A stretch of 64,000 bases of DNA from Mycobacterium lehmannii (GCF_002245535.1 NZ_NKCN01000001.1:186001-250000); one strand, 5' to 3'; positions 7,744 to 17,382 are shown, counted from the stretch's first letter. Notes: a model not told the origin generated them from the sequence alone. Made by a program: numbers and translations.

Positions 7744-8295
7744 ATGGCAACTCGACCCTTTCCCGACGATGTCGTGTCGGTCGACGGTGCTTCGGCCGTC
7801 GACGGCCTGGCCAACCGCCATCATCTGACGGTGCTGGCGGCGGACCTGGCCGACGTGATCGGGCCCGCCGGCGGCTGGCTTTTCGACCGGGCGCAGGCGG
7901 GATGGGATGTCGACGTCTGGGTCGAGCAATGCGCTGACGAGCGGCCGCTGACGATCCTGGGTGCTGCCGCACTCGACGAGACCTCGGAGGCCGTCCTGCG
8001 CGACGTGCCCCGCAACGGTGTGCTGGCGGTCAGCACGGCGCTGCTGCGCGATGATCCGCAGGTCCGCACCCGCGTCGTCGAGCTGGCGAAGCGCGGCGTC
8101 GAGGTGATGGCCTGGGGTGAGGACCGGTCGGGTGACGGTGATCGCATCGACACGATCGAGCACAGGCTGAGTGTCGCGGCCCGCGCGTTCAAGGCGCACG
8201 CCCTTGCCGCGGCCGGATTGACGCGTGGTGTGGACGCCACCGAGACGCTGTTCGGCCTGGGGGTCGATTCCTTCCGGCCGCTGAACCCGGTCTAG
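7744..8295 (+). CDS. Hypothetical protein
   Basis: A soluble protein of 183 residues with no signal peptide and no recognised catalytic motif. It is rich in Asp, Ala and Val. One segment ([39 protein letters not shown], described only by its ends) looks like alternating strands and helices. The ATG at 7744 follows ATAGGA closely; a GTG at 7699 in the same frame would add 15 residues and sits closer to the bipartite motif, so the start is uncertain. The last 4 bases overlap the convergent DUF2631 gene. Function unknown. Confidence 0.6.
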   Translation: MATRPFPDDVVSVDGASAVDGLANRHHLTVLAADLADVIGPAGGWLFDRAQAGWDVDVWVEQCADERPLTILGAAALDETSEAVLRDVPRNGVLAVSTALLRDDPQVRTRVVELAKRGVEVMAWGEDRSGDGDRIDTIEHRLSVAARAFKAHALAAAGLTRGVDATETLFGLGVDSFRPLNPV

Positions 8296-8546
8296 CGGAT
8301 CCAGCCCCGTTTACGCAGCCACCAGTCGCGCGCGACCGCGCCGAGGATCAGCACGGCGAATCCGATCAGGAAGAGGTCCTCGACGCGCCCGGTGTGGTTG
8401 CCGTGGATGAGGGAGAGCAAGAACAGCGCCGCGATGATGCCGCCGATGTGGAAGAACTTCGGGTTTTCCTTCGACCAGCCCCATTCGGCGGACGGCACGT
8501 CTTCGACGTCCACCCCGGTGTGTCGCTGCACCTCGGTGTTGGCCAC
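8292..8546 (-). CDS. DUF2631 small membrane protein
   Basis: An 84-residue protein typical of the actinobacterial DUF2631 family: a polar N-terminus with [12 protein letters not shown], then two hydrophobic segments ([16 protein letters not shown] and [15 protein letters not shown]), ending in a basic tail [10 protein letters not shown]. It is predicted to be an integral membrane protein with both ends on the same side. The function of the family is not known. The gene is convergent with the preceding one (4-bp overlap) and divergent from the downstream SDR gene. Confidence 0.82.
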   Translation of the reverse strand: MANTEVQRHTGVDVEDVPSAEWGWSKENPKFFHIGGIIAALFLLSLIHGNHTGRVEDLFLIGFAVLILGAVARDWWLRKRGWIR

Positions 8547-8635
8547 GGCTGCTCCTCATGGTCGGGCTCGATACTGCCGACATTCTGGCATATGCGTATT
8601 CAGGGCCTACTACGCCGGCCGTAGGGTGATGCGTC

Positions 8636-9496
8636 ATGACAGCGCGGACGCGAGGAGCGCAACGGCAGATGCAGTTCGAGGGCAAGGTCGCATTCATCAC
8701 TGGCGCGGCGCGAGGTCAGGGCCGGGCGCACGCCGTGCGGTTCGCCGAGGAGGGCGCCGACATCATCGCCGTCGACCTGTGCGAGCAGATCGACAGCGTC
8801 GCCTATCCCATGGCGACGCAGGAGGACCTCGACGAGACCGTCAACCTGGTGGAGAAGACCGGCCGCAGGATCATCGCCGAACGCGGAGACGTCCGCGACC
8901 TGGAGCGGATGCAGGAGATCGCGGCCAAGGGCACCCAAGAGTTCGGCCGTATCGACTTCGTGCTCGCCAATGCGGGGATCCTGCCCGCCGCGGGGGACCA
9001 GGGACGCGAGATCTCCGCGTTCGTCGACGCGGTGAACGTCATGCTCAACGGCGTCTACTACACGATCACCGCGACGTTGCCGGCCCTTCTCGCCCACGGC
9101 GACGGCGGCGCGATCGTGATCACCAGTTCGGCGGCCGCGTTCAAACCTGTCACCGTCGACTTCGGCACCATGAACCACGGTGCGGCGGGCTACACGGTCG
9201 CCAAGCACGGAGTCATCGGCGTGATGCGCCACTTCGCGCGGGCGTTGGCGGAGAAGAACATTCGCGTCAACTCGGTTCACCCTGGCGGGGTGGCCACCCC
9301 GATGATCTACAACGAGGCGTTGGCGCAGTGGTCGGGCGAGCATCCGGCGTTCAGTGTCAGCCAGCAGCCGCTGCTGAACGTTCCACCGGTCGAGCCCGAG
9401 GCGATCAGCGACGCGATGGTGTACCTGTGCGGCGCAACCGGCAGATACCTGACCGGGGTGGCGCTGCCGGTCGACGGGGGTCAGATCATCAAGTGA
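8636..9496 (+). CDS. Mycofactocin-coupled SDR family oxidoreductase
   Basis: A 286-residue short-chain dehydrogenase. It has the cofactor motif TGAARGQGRAHA, then an insertion after the second strand (VDLCEQIDSVAYPMATQEDL) that marks the mycofactocin-associated SDR subfamily (carveol-dehydrogenase type), whose NAD is tightly bound and reoxidised through mycofactocin. The active site includes the Ser in ITSSAAAFK, YTVAK (Tyr/Lys) and NAG. The likely reaction is oxidation of a secondary alcohol to a ketone; the substrate is unknown. An internal ATG at 8669 (MQFEGKVAF) is an alternative start. The 3' end overlaps the photolyase gene by 8 bp. Confidence 0.82.
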   Translation: MTARTRGAQRQMQFEGKVAFITGAARGQGRAHAVRFAEEGADIIAVDLCEQIDSVAYPMATQEDLDETVNLVEKTGRRIIAERGDVRDLERMQEIAAKGTQEFGRIDFVLANAGILPAAGDQGREISAFVDAVNVMLNGVYYTITATLPALLAHGDGGAIVITSSAAAFKPVTVDFGTMNHGAAGYTVAKHGVIGVMRHFARALAEKNIRVNSVHPGGVATPMIYNEALAQWSGEHPAFSVSQQPLLNVPPVEPEAISDAMVYLCGATGRYLTGVALPVDGGQIIK

Positions 9497-10781
9497 TCTC
9501 GGAGTATCGCCGCAGCGCCTCCTTGCGTTCGGCGGCGTGGTCGACGATCGGCTCCGGATAGCTGTCGTCGTCGAGGTCGGGCACCCAGCGCCGCACGTAA
9601 CCGCCGTCGGGGTCGAACTTCTCACCCTGGGTGGTCGGGTTGAAGACTCGGAAGAATGGTGCGGCGTCCGTCCCGGTGCCCGCGGCCCACTGCCAACCGT
9701 GCTGGTTGTTGGCCATGTCGCCGTCGACCAGCTGCTCGAGGAACCAGCGCGCACCCCATTGCCACGGCAGATGCAGGTCCTTGACCAGGAAGGAGGCGAC
9801 GATCATGCGGACCCGGTTGTGCATCCAGCCGGTCTCGGCGAGCTGACGCATGCCGGCGTCGACGATGGGATAGCCCGTCCTGCCCTCTTTCCAGGCCTCG
9901 AACCGCTTGTGTGCGTCGGGACCGTCGTCGACCTCCATGTCGTCGAACGACGAATTCCAGTTCCACCAGGCGCTGCGCGGCCATTCGCCCAGCACCGCGG
10001 CGTAGAAGTCGCGAAACGCCAACTCCCGCAAATACGCCTGCGCGCCCTCGCCCCGGCCGAGATCGGCGGCCATGGTGCGCGGATGGATGGTGCCGAACTT
10101 CAGATGCGCCGACATGCGGCTGGTGCCGTTCAGATCGGGGCGGTTCCGGTCGTCGGCATACGTGTCGAGTCCGTTGGCCACGAACGACTTCCACTGCTTG
10201 CGGGCAGCCGTCTCGCCGGCGGGCATGTCGAGGGCGACCCCCGCGTCCGGGATGTCCACCGCGCCCGCGACATCCGACGGGTCGAGCCAGCGCGCCGATT
10301 TCAGGCCGGACGTGGCGGGCGCGCGCCAGCCGTGTTCGCGCCAAGCCCGGTGAAACGGGGTGAACACCTTGTACGGGCCGCCGTCGGGTTTGGTCACCCG
10401 GCCGGGAGAGACGAGGTACGGCGAACCCGACGCCTCTAGAGAGATATCGCCCAGTGCGGCCTCCACGGCGTCGTCGCGCCGCCGACCGAACGGCGTGTAG
10501 TCCGCCGAGATGTGCACCGCGGACGCGCCAATCGCCTTGGCGGCAACGGGTATTCGTTCTTCAGGCCGACCTCGCGTTACGTACAGCCTGCCGCCGAGGC
10601 CGTCGCGCAGATCGCGCAGCGCGTCGTAGAGGTACTGAAGTCGGCGGGCGCCCGCCGACGCTTCGAGCCGGGGATCGAGGACGTAGCAGGCGAGCACCTC
10701 GCCGTCACCGGCGGCCGCGGCCAGCAGCGGGGGCAGATCGCGCAGGCGCAGATCGCGACGAAACCACAACAATGTGGGCAT
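9489..10781 (-). CDS. phr: Deoxyribodipyrimidine photolyase
   Basis: A 430-residue class I CPD photolyase that uses FADH- and light to split cyclobutane pyrimidine dimers. The N-terminal antenna domain starts LLWFRRDLRLRDLPPL; the C-terminal FAD domain shows the family signatures TGYPIVDAGMRQL, GWMHNRVRMIVASFLVKDL, the conserved NNQHGWQWAAGTGTDAAPFFRVFNP run and KFDPDGGYVRRWVPDL. The length is slightly shorter than the E. coli enzyme. It is convergent with the SDR gene (8-bp overlap) and transcribed away from the next luciferase-like gene. No SOS-box-like element was noticed upstream. Confidence 0.92.
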   Translation of the reverse strand: MPTLLWFRRDLRLRDLPPLLAAAAGDGEVLACYVLDPRLEASAGARRLQYLYDALRDLRDGLGGRLYVTRGRPEERIPVAAKAIGASAVHISADYTPFGRRRDDAVEAALGDISLEASGSPYLVSPGRVTKPDGGPYKVFTPFHRAWREHGWRAPATSGLKSARWLDPSDVAGAVDIPDAGVALDMPAGETAARKQWKSFVANGLDTYADDRNRPDLNGTSRMSAHLKFGTIHPRTMAADLGRGEGAQAYLRELAFRDFYAAVLGEWPRSAWWNWNSSFDDMEVDDGPDAHKRFEAWKEGRTGYPIVDAGMRQLAETGWMHNRVRMIVASFLVKDLHLPWQWGARWFLEQLVDGDMANNQHGWQWAAGTGTDAAPFFRVFNPTTQGEKFDPDGGYVRRWVPDLDDDSYPEPIVDHAAERKEALRRYSEIT

Positions 10782-10820
10782 GGCATTGATGCTGCCCTGA
10801 AATCGCGGTAGAGAAACAGG

Positions 10821-11693
10821 ATGGAGTTCTGGTCGGGCACCGCGTTCATGAAAACGTCAGAGATCCTCGGGCTCGCCCGCGCCTTCGACGAGGCCGGTTA
10901 CGACGGGATGGTGTGCTCGGACCACATGATCTATCCGCGCGAACTCAGTTCGCCGTATCCGGATTCGCCGACCGGAAAGCCGATGTGGGCACCGGAAACC
11001 GCCTGGCCCGACTGCTGGGTGCAGATCGGTGCGATGGCGGCGGTGACGACTCGGCTGCGGTTCTCCAACGCCGTGTACATCGCGCCGGCGCGACCGCTGC
11101 TGGAGGTGGCCAAGCAGGTCGCGACGGCGTCGGTGCTGTCCGAGGGCCGGGTGTCGCTGGCCGCGGGCGTCGGCTGGATGCGCGAGGAGTACGAGTTGAT
11201 GGGCCAGGATTTCCGCACCCGCGGCAAGCGGCTCGACGAGATGATCCCCGCCCTGCGCGAGCTGTGGCGGGGTGGTTGGGTGTCGTGGAGCGGCGAGTAC
11301 TACCAGGTGCCGGAGATGATGATCGAACCTCATCCGGTGGCCCCGGTCCCGATCCTGTGCGGCGGGGAGTCCAACGCCGCGCTGCGCCGCGCCGCACGGC
11401 TGTGTGACGGGTGGGTCGGCTACGCCTACCGGTGGGACGATGCCGTGGGCTACGCCCAGAAGCTGCGCTCGCTGCTGCGCGAGTACGGCCGCGAGAACGA
11501 GCCGTTCGGCATCATGCTGGCGCTGCTCGAGCCGCCGTCACCGGATCTGTACAAGCGGGCCGAAGACGCAGGCATCACCGCGGTGATGTGCAGTCCGTGG
11601 ATGGGTATGGACCTCGAACCCGGTGGGGTGGAGCGGTATCGGGAGCCGATCGAGCGGTTCGCCGAGACCATCATCGCCAAGGTGCGGCCATGA
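10821..11693 (+). CDS. LLM-class F420-dependent oxidoreductase
   Basis: A 290-residue luciferase-like protein, third of its kind in the first 12 kb. It begins MEFWSGTAFMKTSEILG. Family landmarks are YDGMVCSDHMIYPREL, the VLSEGRVSLAAGVGWMREEYE block (about residues 106-126) and VPILCGGESNAALRRAARLCDGW. It presumably reduces or oxidises a substrate with F420. Its stop overlaps the start of the NTF2-like gene (ATGA), so the two are translationally coupled and likely work on the same compound. Confidence 0.83.
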   Translation: MEFWSGTAFMKTSEILGLARAFDEAGYDGMVCSDHMIYPRELSSPYPDSPTGKPMWAPETAWPDCWVQIGAMAAVTTRLRFSNAVYIAPARPLLEVAKQVATASVLSEGRVSLAAGVGWMREEYELMGQDFRTRGKRLDEMIPALRELWRGGWVSWSGEYYQVPEMMIEPHPVAPVPILCGGESNAALRRAARLCDGWVGYAYRWDDAVGYAQKLRSLLREYGRENEPFGIMLALLEPPSPDLYKRAEDAGITAVMCSPWMGMDLEPGGVERYREPIERFAETIIAKVRP

Positions 11694-12100
11694 CCTTCTC
11701 CGAGGACGAGATCCGCGAACTGGTCGAGTGCCTCTACACCTCGATCGACCGCAGGGACTGGGCGACGGTCGAGAGCCTGGTCTCGCCACGGTTGGTCGTC
11801 GAGGTCGCAGGACCACCGACCCTAGGGTGGCAGGAGTGGCAGTCGCACCTCGAGGAGTTCACCCGGGGTTTCTCCGACGGACGGCATGCGATCGAAGAGA
11901 TTCTGGTCGACGGTTCGCACGGCATCACGCGGTTCACGTTCACCGGCACCCATGACGGCGAGTTCCGCGGCATACCGGCGACCGGGACCAAGGTCGAGGT
12001 CACCGGAATCCATATCGACCGGTTTCAGGGCGACATGTTGGTCGCCCACCGCGGCCAACTCGACATGCACGGACTGCTGCGACAACTCGGGGCGGGCTGA
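11690..12100 (+). CDS. SnoaL-like / NTF2-like small protein
   Basis: A 136-residue protein with the pattern of SnoaL/ketosteroid-isomerase-like folds: an N-terminal helix with LVECLYTSIDRRDWATVESLVSPRL, then beta strands containing GITRFTFTGTHDGEFRGIPATGTKVEVTGIHIDRF. Such proteins act as cyclases, isomerases or small-ligand-binding partners. It overlaps the F420 oxidoreductase by 4 bp and is followed by a strong terminator, closing a two-gene operon. The specific reaction is unknown. Confidence 0.75.
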   Translation: MTFSEDEIRELVECLYTSIDRRDWATVESLVSPRLVVEVAGPPTLGWQEWQSHLEEFTRGFSDGRHAIEEILVDGSHGITRFTFTGTHDGEFRGIPATGTKVEVTGIHIDRFQGDMLVAHRGQLDMHGLLRQLGAG

Positions 12101-12122
12101 GGCGGGGCTGACGCCGACAGGA

Positions 12123-12158
12123 GAGGGCAGCCCGGCTCGGGGGTATCGGGCTGCCCTC
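12123..12158. terminator. Strong hairpin between convergent genes
   Basis: A perfect 12-bp stem GAGGGCAGCCCG (12123-12134) pairs with CGGGCTGCCCTC (12147-12158) around a 12-nt loop. It lies between the ends of the NTF2-like gene (plus) and the fasciclin gene (minus) and can serve both strands. There is no clear U-tract, as is common in mycobacteria. Confidence 0.75.
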
Positions 12159-12178
12159 GGATCCTGTTGTGGCGCAGA

Positions 12179-12760
12179 TCAGTTCATCGGGGGCATCAGC
12201 ACCGTGTCGATGAGGTAGACGGTGGCATTGGCCGTCTGCACGCCGCCGCACGCCACCGAGGCGTCGTTGACCCGCAGGTCAGACCCGTGACCGGTCACGG
12301 TGACATCGGCGCCCTGCACCGTCTTGTGCGTGCCGACGACCTGAGCCGGAGCGGCCTGGCCGGGCACCACGTGGTAGGTCAGGATGCTGGTCAGCAACTC
12401 CGAGTCGGTCTTGAGTGCCTCGATGGTGGCCGGGTCGATCTTGGCGAACGCGTCGTCGGTCGGTGCGAACACCGTGAACTGGCCGCCGTCGAGCGTCTCG
12501 ACGAGGTTGACGCTCGGATTGAGCTGTCCGGAAACAGCTTTCGTCAACGTGGTCAGCAGCGGGTTGTTCGAAGCCGCGACCGTGACCGGATCCTGAGCCA
12601 TGCCCGTCACCGAGCCCGGGCCGACAGGGACCTGCTGTGCGTATGCCGTGCAGCCGGGTCCGACCATCTCGGCTTGGGCCGGGGCGGTGGTGCCCAACAT
12701 CAGGGCGGTGGCTCCCAACGCGGCCAGCCCTGCGCCGGCCAATTTCTTCGTTGCGTTCAT
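12179..12760 (-). CDS. mpt70: Secreted fasciclin (FAS1) protein, MPT70-like
   Basis: A 193-residue secreted protein. A Sec signal peptide ([20 protein letters not shown] to about APAQA) is followed by one FAS1 domain, with the conserved [15 protein letters not shown] and [13 protein letters not shown] motifs and an ending [11 protein letters not shown]. There is no lipobox, so it should be released to the wall or medium like MPT70/MPB70. FAS1 domains mediate adhesion or protein-protein contacts; the exact role of MPT70 is not settled. The ATG was chosen over the adjacent GTG because GGAG lies 8 bp upstream. It is paralogous to the next gene. A SigK-like promoter precedes it. Confidence 0.87.
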   Translation of the reverse strand: MNATKKLAGAGLAALGATALMLGTTAPAQAEMVGPGCTAYAQQVPVGPGSVTGMAQDPVTVAASNNPLLTTLTKAVSGQLNPSVNLVETLDGGQFTVFAPTDDAFAKIDPATIEALKTDSELLTSILTYHVVPGQAAPAQVVGTHKTVQGADVTVTGHGSDLRVNDASVACGGVQTANATVYLIDTVLMPPMN

Positions 12761-12819
12761 CACTCGTGCTCCATTCGGGACGGGACGGCTTGTGCCGTCG
12801 AAACTTTGCTTCGATCTCT

Positions 12820-12846
12820 ATTCGGTGCCGACGACGTGTCGGATGG
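12820..12846 (-). promoter_or_regulatory. SigK-type promoter of the mpt70-like gene
   Basis: On the minus strand, CCATCC (12841-12846) is followed after 15 bp by CCGAAT (12820-12825), about 60 bp before the start codon. These hexamers match, from memory, the M. tuberculosis SigK consensus. The same pair with the same 15-bp spacing precedes the paralogue at 13657-13683. Confidence 0.75.
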
Positions 12847-12872
12847 GTGGTGACTCTCGATCGGGGTTGCGA

Positions 12873-12918
12873 CGGGCCCGGAACCGCGCATGTGGAGTCG
12901 AAAGCGATCCCGGGCCCG
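12873..12918 (-). terminator. GC-rich hairpin after the mpt83-like gene
   Basis: CGGGCCCGG (12873-12881) and CCGGGCCCG (12910-12918) can form a 9-bp stem with a 28-nt loop, just beyond the stop of the upstream FAS1 gene. It would separate the two fasciclin genes into independent transcripts, in line with each having its own promoter. Each arm is also self-complementary, so other folds are possible. Confidence 0.45.
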
Positions 12919-12934
12919 CCCGCCAGGGAGCGGC

Positions 12935-13603
12935 CTAGGAGGTGGCCGGCGGCATCAGGACGGTGTCGATCATGTACACCGTCGCGTTGGCAGTGCGCAC
13001 TCCACCGCACACCAGGCCCGCGTCGTTGACCTTCAGGTTGTCGCCCTCGCCGGTCACCGTGACGGTCGCGCCCTGCACGGTCTTGTGGTCGCCGGGGACC
13101 TGCGCCGGGCCGGCCTGGCCGGGCACCACGTGGTAGGTCAGGATGCTGGTCAGCAACTCCGAGTCGGTCTTGAGCGTCTCGATGGTGGCCGGGTCGATCT
13201 TGGCGAACGCATCGTCGGTCGGTGCGAACACCGTGAACTCACCGCCGTCGAGCGTCTCGACGAGGTTGACGTTCGGATTCAGCTGTCCGGAGAGCGCCTG
13301 CGTCAGCGTGGTGAGCATCGGGTTGTTCGAGGCGGCGACGGTCACCGGGGACGGCGCCATTCCGTTGACCGAACCCGGACCCGACGGCACCTGCTCGGCA
13401 TATGCCGCGCACCCGGCGCCCACCAGGTTGGCGGCTGGGTCCATGGGTTGCTCCATCGGGGCGGGCGCGACGCTGGTCGATGCCGACTCCGCCGTGGCCG
13501 ACGGTGCCGCGGTGGTGGCGTCGTTCGAACACGCCGAGAGGGTCAGGATCGCGGCCGCGGCCACCCCCGCCGCGGATACGGACTTGCCGAATTTGATCTT
13601 CAT
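12935..13603 (-). CDS. mpt83: Fasciclin (FAS1) lipoprotein, MPT83-like
   Basis: A 222-residue lipoprotein. The start [16 protein letters not shown] leads to a lipobox ending LTLSAC, so the mature protein would begin at this Cys and be lipid-anchored. An Ala/Thr/Pro-rich linker follows, then one FAS1 domain nearly identical in its core to the neighbour ([39 protein letters not shown]). In M. tuberculosis mpt83 and mpt70 flank dipZ and are controlled by SigK; here dipZ is absent between them. The gene is divergent from dxr and has its own SigK-like promoter. Confidence 0.88.
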   Translation of the reverse strand: MKIKFGKSVSAAGVAAAAILTLSACSNDATTAAPSATAESASTSVAPAPMEQPMDPAANLVGAGCAAYAEQVPSGPGSVNGMAPSPVTVAASNNPMLTTLTQALSGQLNPNVNLVETLDGGEFTVFAPTDDAFAKIDPATIETLKTDSELLTSILTYHVVPGQAGPAQVPGDHKTVQGATVTVTGEGDNLKVNDAGLVCGGVRTANATVYMIDTVLMPPATS

Positions 13604-13656
13604 GCGCTGCTCCCTTGTCGTGGACGGCCGGGCCGTCCTCTGCTGTGACACCGGGG

Positions 13657-13683
13657 ATTCGGACCGCGGCGGCGAGCGGATGG
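13657..13683 (-). promoter_or_regulatory. SigK-type promoter of the mpt83-like gene
   Basis: Minus-strand CCATCC (13678-13683), 15 bp, then CCGAAT (13657-13662), about 53 bp before the ATG. Hexamers and spacing are identical to the promoter at 12820-12846. SigK control of both fasciclin genes is therefore likely; sigK itself is not in the window. Confidence 0.75.
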
Positions 13684-13774
13684 ATCCCGTCAGATTCACG
13701 TCACAATTCGAAGGCGGGTCACCGCGCGCTCGGCGGGCTGACGAACGGGCACCGGCAGGCGGCACAATGGTTCG

Positions 13775-14971
13775 GTGAGTATTTCCGGCGGGGCCGAGCG
13801 CGGCGACGCGGCATCAGGCCGGCGACGCGTGCTGATCCTCGGCAGCACCGGATCGATCGGGACGCAGGCGCTCGACGTCATCGCCGCCAACCCAGACCGC
13901 TTCGAGGTCGTCGGCCTGGCCGCAGGCGGCGGTAATCCTGACCTGCTGGTGCGCCAGCGCGCCGCGACGGGTGTGACCAATATCGCGGTCGCCGACGAGG
14001 CCGCCGCCGCTCGCGTCGGCGACGTCACGTATTCGGGGCCTGATGCCGTCACCGAGCTCGTCGAGAACACCGATGCCGACGTGGTGCTCAACGCGCTCGT
14101 GGGTGCGCTCGGGCTGCAACCGACGCTGGCCGCGCTCGCGACCGGCGCCCGCCTGGCGCTGGCGAACAAGGAGTCGCTGGTCGCCGGTGGCCCCCTGGTG
14201 CAAAAAGCGGCCCGACCAGGCCAGATCGTGCCCGTGGACTCCGAACACTCGGCGATGGCGCAATGCCTGCGCGGCGGCAGCCCCGATGAGGTCGCCAAGA
14301 TCGTGCTGACTGCATCGGGCGGCCCGTTCCGCGGGTGGAGCGCCGAGCGGCTGGAGTCGGTCACGCCCGAACAGGCCGGCGCCCATCCCACCTGGTCGAT
14401 GGGGCCGATGAACACCCTCAACTCGGCGTCGCTGGTCAACAAGGGGCTCGAGCTCATCGAGACGCACCTGCTGTTCGGCGTGCCCTACGACCGCATCGAG
14501 GTGGTGGTGCACCCGCAGTCGATCGTGCACTCAATGGTCACGTTCACCGACGGTTCCACGCTGGCTCAGGCCAGCCCTCCCGATATGAAGCTGCCGATCG
14601 CGCTGGCGCTCGGCTGGCCCGAACGGGTGCCCGCGGCGGCGTCAGCCTGCGACTTCACCACCGCGTCGACCTGGGATTTCGAGCCGCTCGACGACGAGGT
14701 GTTTCCCGCCGTGACGCTGGCCCGGCGGGCCGGGGAAGGGGGCGGCTGCCTGACGGCGGTCTACAACGCCGCCAACGAGGAGGCGGCCGCGGCGTTCCTC
14801 GACGGGCGGATTCGCTTCCCGGCGATCGTGCGCACCATCGACGACGTGCTGCGCGCTGCCGACCAGTGGGCCGCCGAACCAGCTACCGTGGATGACGTAC
14901 TTGACGCCCAGCAGTGGGCGCGTGACCGTGCCGCGCGCGCGGTCGAGCGGAAGGTAATCACCACCAGATGA
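13775..14971 (+). CDS. dxr: 1-deoxy-D-xylulose-5-phosphate reductoisomerase
   Basis: A 398-residue enzyme of the MEP isoprenoid pathway, converting DXP to MEP with NADPH and a divalent metal. The NADPH motif GSTGSIGTQ is at residues 23-31; [24 protein letters not shown] (metal ligands Asp and Glu), GGPFRGW and [20 protein letters not shown] follow as in other Dxr proteins. The GTG start gives an N-terminal extension of about 17 residues before the first strand. It overlaps rip1 by 4 bp and shares an operon with ispG, another MEP-pathway enzyme. Confidence 0.96.
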   Translation: MSISGGAERGDAASGRRRVLILGSTGSIGTQALDVIAANPDRFEVVGLAAGGGNPDLLVRQRAATGVTNIAVADEAAAARVGDVTYSGPDAVTELVENTDADVVLNALVGALGLQPTLAALATGARLALANKESLVAGGPLVQKAARPGQIVPVDSEHSAMAQCLRGGSPDEVAKIVLTASGGPFRGWSAERLESVTPEQAGAHPTWSMGPMNTLNSASLVNKGLELIETHLLFGVPYDRIEVVVHPQSIVHSMVTFTDGSTLAQASPPDMKLPIALALGWPERVPAAASACDFTTASTWDFEPLDDEVFPAVTLARRAGEGGGCLTAVYNAANEEAAAAFLDGRIRFPAIVRTIDDVLRAADQWAAEPATVDDVLDAQQWARDRAARAVERKVITTR

Positions 14972-16191
14972 TGTGGCTCACCGGTGTCGTGCTGTTCGCA
15001 CTGGCCATCTTGGTCTCGGTGGCCCTGCATGAATGCGGCCACATGTGGGTGGCGCGCGCCACCGGAATGAAGGTGCGCCGCTACTTCGTGGGCTTCGGGC
15101 CGACGCTGTGGGCGACCTGGCGGGCGAACAAGCTCGGCGATCGCACCGAGTACGGCGTCAAGGCGGTCCCGCTCGGCGGGTTCTGCGACATCGCGGGCAT
15201 GACCTCGGTCGAAGAGCTCGCGCCCGACGAGCAGGACCGCGCGATGTACAAGCAGAAGACGTGGAAGCGCGTCGCGGTGCTGGCCGCCGGCCCCGGCATG
15301 AATTTCGTCATCGGCCTGGTGCTGATCTACGGCATCGCCGTGGTGTGGGGGCTGCCCAACCTGCACGCGCCGACCACGGCGATCGTCGGTGAGACCTCGT
15401 GTGTGAAGGCCGAAGTCAGCAGGGGTCAGCTCGGCGACTGCCTGGCGCCCTCTCCCGCCGCGGCCGCGGGCATCCAAGCCGGGGACACGGTGGTCAAGAT
15501 CGGCGATACGCCCGTGGCGAACTTCGACGAGTTGGTCACCGCCGTCCGCGCGCTCGACGGCCCGACCGAGTTCACCGTGCAGCGCGGCGGCGAGGAGTTC
15601 ACCACCCTGGTCGACGTCGTGCCCGCCCAGCGCTGGGTCGCCAAGGGTGATCTCGCCGAACCGGCTCCGGTCGGCACGGTCGGCATCACCGCGGCGCAGT
15701 TCGGGCCCACGCAGTACAACGCGCTGTCGGCGGCGCCCGCGACGATCGCGTTCACCGGCGACCTCGCCGTGGAGATCGGCAAGTCGTTGGCCAAGCTGCC
15801 GACCAAGATGGGCGCGCTGGTGCGCTCCATCGGCGGTGAGGAGCGCGATCCCGAAACCCCGATCAGCGTCGTCGGCGCCAGCATCATCGGCGGCGACGCC
15901 GTGGATCAGGGGCTGTGGGTGGCGTTCTGGTTCTTCCTGGCGCAGTTGAACTTCGTGCTCGGCGCGATCAATCTCGTACCGCTGCTGCCGTTCGACGGCG
16001 GCCACATCGCGATCGCGTTCTACGAGAAGATCCGCAACTCGATCCGGTCGGCACGCGGCAAGGTGGCCGCGGCTCCGGTCAACTACCTGAGGCTGATGCC
16101 CGCCACGTACGTGATCCTCGTCGTGGTGGCCGGCTACATGCTGTTGACCGTGACCGCTGACTTCGTCAACCCCATCAGAATCTTCCAGTAA
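14968..16191 (+). CDS. rip1: Site-2 protease (intramembrane zinc metalloprotease) Rip1
   Basis: A 407-residue M50 protease. The zinc motif HECGH is at residues 21-25 inside the first membrane segment, a PDZ domain lies in the middle ([23 protein letters not shown]), and the third zinc ligand is in [10 protein letters not shown] near the C-terminus, followed by a last membrane helix. Rip1 cleaves anti-sigma factors within the membrane; in M. tuberculosis its substrates include RskA, RslA and RsmA, so it acts upstream of SigK. That is relevant because two SigK-type promoters lie 2 kb away. The start overlaps the dxr stop; a second ATG follows directly. Confidence 0.95.
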   Translation: MMWLTGVVLFALAILVSVALHECGHMWVARATGMKVRRYFVGFGPTLWATWRANKLGDRTEYGVKAVPLGGFCDIAGMTSVEELAPDEQDRAMYKQKTWKRVAVLAAGPGMNFVIGLVLIYGIAVVWGLPNLHAPTTAIVGETSCVKAEVSRGQLGDCLAPSPAAAAGIQAGDTVVKIGDTPVANFDELVTAVRALDGPTEFTVQRGGEEFTTLVDVVPAQRWVAKGDLAEPAPVGTVGITAAQFGPTQYNALSAAPATIAFTGDLAVEIGKSLAKLPTKMGALVRSIGGEERDPETPISVVGASIIGGDAVDQGLWVAFWFFLAQLNFVLGAINLVPLLPFDGGHIAIAFYEKIRNSIRSARGKVAAAPVNYLRLMPATYVILVVVAGYMLLTVTADFVNPIRIFQ

Positions 16192-16206
16192 GCAGTAGGA
16201 GAGTAA

Positions 16207-17382
16207 ATGGCCTCCGGCCAACAGAGCGGACCTCAACAAATAGGACTGGGCATGCCGGCGCCGCCGGCACCGGTTCTGGCGCCGCGACGCAAAACGCGTC
16301 AGTTCATGGTCGGCGATGTCGGCATCGGCAGCGATCACCCGATTGCGGTGCAGTCCATGTGCACCACCAAGACTCACGACGTCAACTCCACGCTGCAGCA
16401 GATCGCCGAACTGACGGCGTCGGGCTGCGACATCGTGCGGGTGGCGTGCCCGCGCCAGGAGGACGCCGACGCGCTCGCCGAGATCGCCCGCCACAGTCAG
16501 ATCCCGGTGATCGCCGACATCCACTTTCAGCCGAAGTACATCTTCGCCGCCATCGACGCCGGCTGCGCGGCCGTGCGGGTCAACCCCGGAAACATCAAGG
16601 AGTTCGACGGCCGCGTCGGCGAAGTTGCCAAGGCCGCTGGCGCAGCGGGCATCCCGATCCGCATCGGCGTCAACGCCGGGTCGTTGGACAAGCGCTTCAT
16701 GGAAAAGTACGGCAAGGCCACACCCGAGGCGCTGGTCGAGTCCGCGCTGTGGGAGGCCTCGCTGTTCGAGGAGCATGGCTTCGGCGACATCAAGATCAGC
16801 GTCAAGCACAACGACCCCGTCGTGATGGTGGCCGCCTACGAACAGCTGGCCGCGCAGTGCGACTACCCGCTGCATCTGGGCGTCACCGAGGCGGGTCCGG
16901 CGTTTCAAGGCACGATCAAGTCGGCGGTCGCGTTCGGCGCGCTGCTGTCCAAGGGCATCGGCGACACGATCCGCGTCTCGCTGTCGGCGCCGCCCGCCGA
17001 AGAGGTCAAGGTGGGCAACCAGATCCTCGAATCGCTGAACCTGCGTCCGCGGTCGCTGGAGATCGTGTCGTGCCCGTCGTGTGGGCGCGCCCAGGTCGAC
17101 GTCTACTCGTTGGCCAACGAAGTCACCGCCGGGCTGGAGGGCATGGACGTCCCGCTGCGCGTGGCCGTGATGGGTTGTGTCGTCAACGGTCCCGGCGAGG
17201 CGCGCGAAGCCGACCTCGGGGTGGCGTCCGGCAACGGTAAGGGCCAGATCTTCGTCAAGGGTGAGGTCATCAAGACCGTCCCCGAAGCCCAGATCGTCGA
17301 GACGCTGATCGAAGAGGCCATGCGAATCGCTGAAGAGCGTGGAACAGATGCCAGCGGTTCGCCGGTCGTGACCGTAAGCTGA
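16207..17382 (+). CDS. ispG: 4-hydroxy-3-methylbut-2-en-1-yl diphosphate synthase (flavodoxin)
   Basis: A 391-residue iron-sulfur enzyme of the MEP pathway, making HMBPP from MEcPP. A TIM-barrel N-terminal domain ([43 protein letters not shown]) is followed by the [4Fe-4S] domain with Cys ligands in [11 protein letters not shown] (about residues 288-291) and GCVVNGPGE (about 323). An AGGAGA ribosome-binding site lies 6 bp before the ATG. It is the third gene of the dxr-rip1-ispG operon, closed by the hairpin at 17395-17418. Confidence 0.96.
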   Translation: MASGQQSGPQQIGLGMPAPPAPVLAPRRKTRQFMVGDVGIGSDHPIAVQSMCTTKTHDVNSTLQQIAELTASGCDIVRVACPRQEDADALAEIARHSQIPVIADIHFQPKYIFAAIDAGCAAVRVNPGNIKEFDGRVGEVAKAAGAAGIPIRIGVNAGSLDKRFMEKYGKATPEALVESALWEASLFEEHGFGDIKISVKHNDPVVMVAAYEQLAAQCDYPLHLGVTEAGPAFQGTIKSAVAFGALLSKGIGDTIRVSLSAPPAEEVKVGNQILESLNLRPRSLEIVSCPSCGRAQVDVYSLANEVTAGLEGMDVPLRVAVMGCVVNGPGEAREADLGVASGNGKGQIFVKGEVIKTVPEAQIVETLIEEAMRIAEERGTDASGSPVVTVS

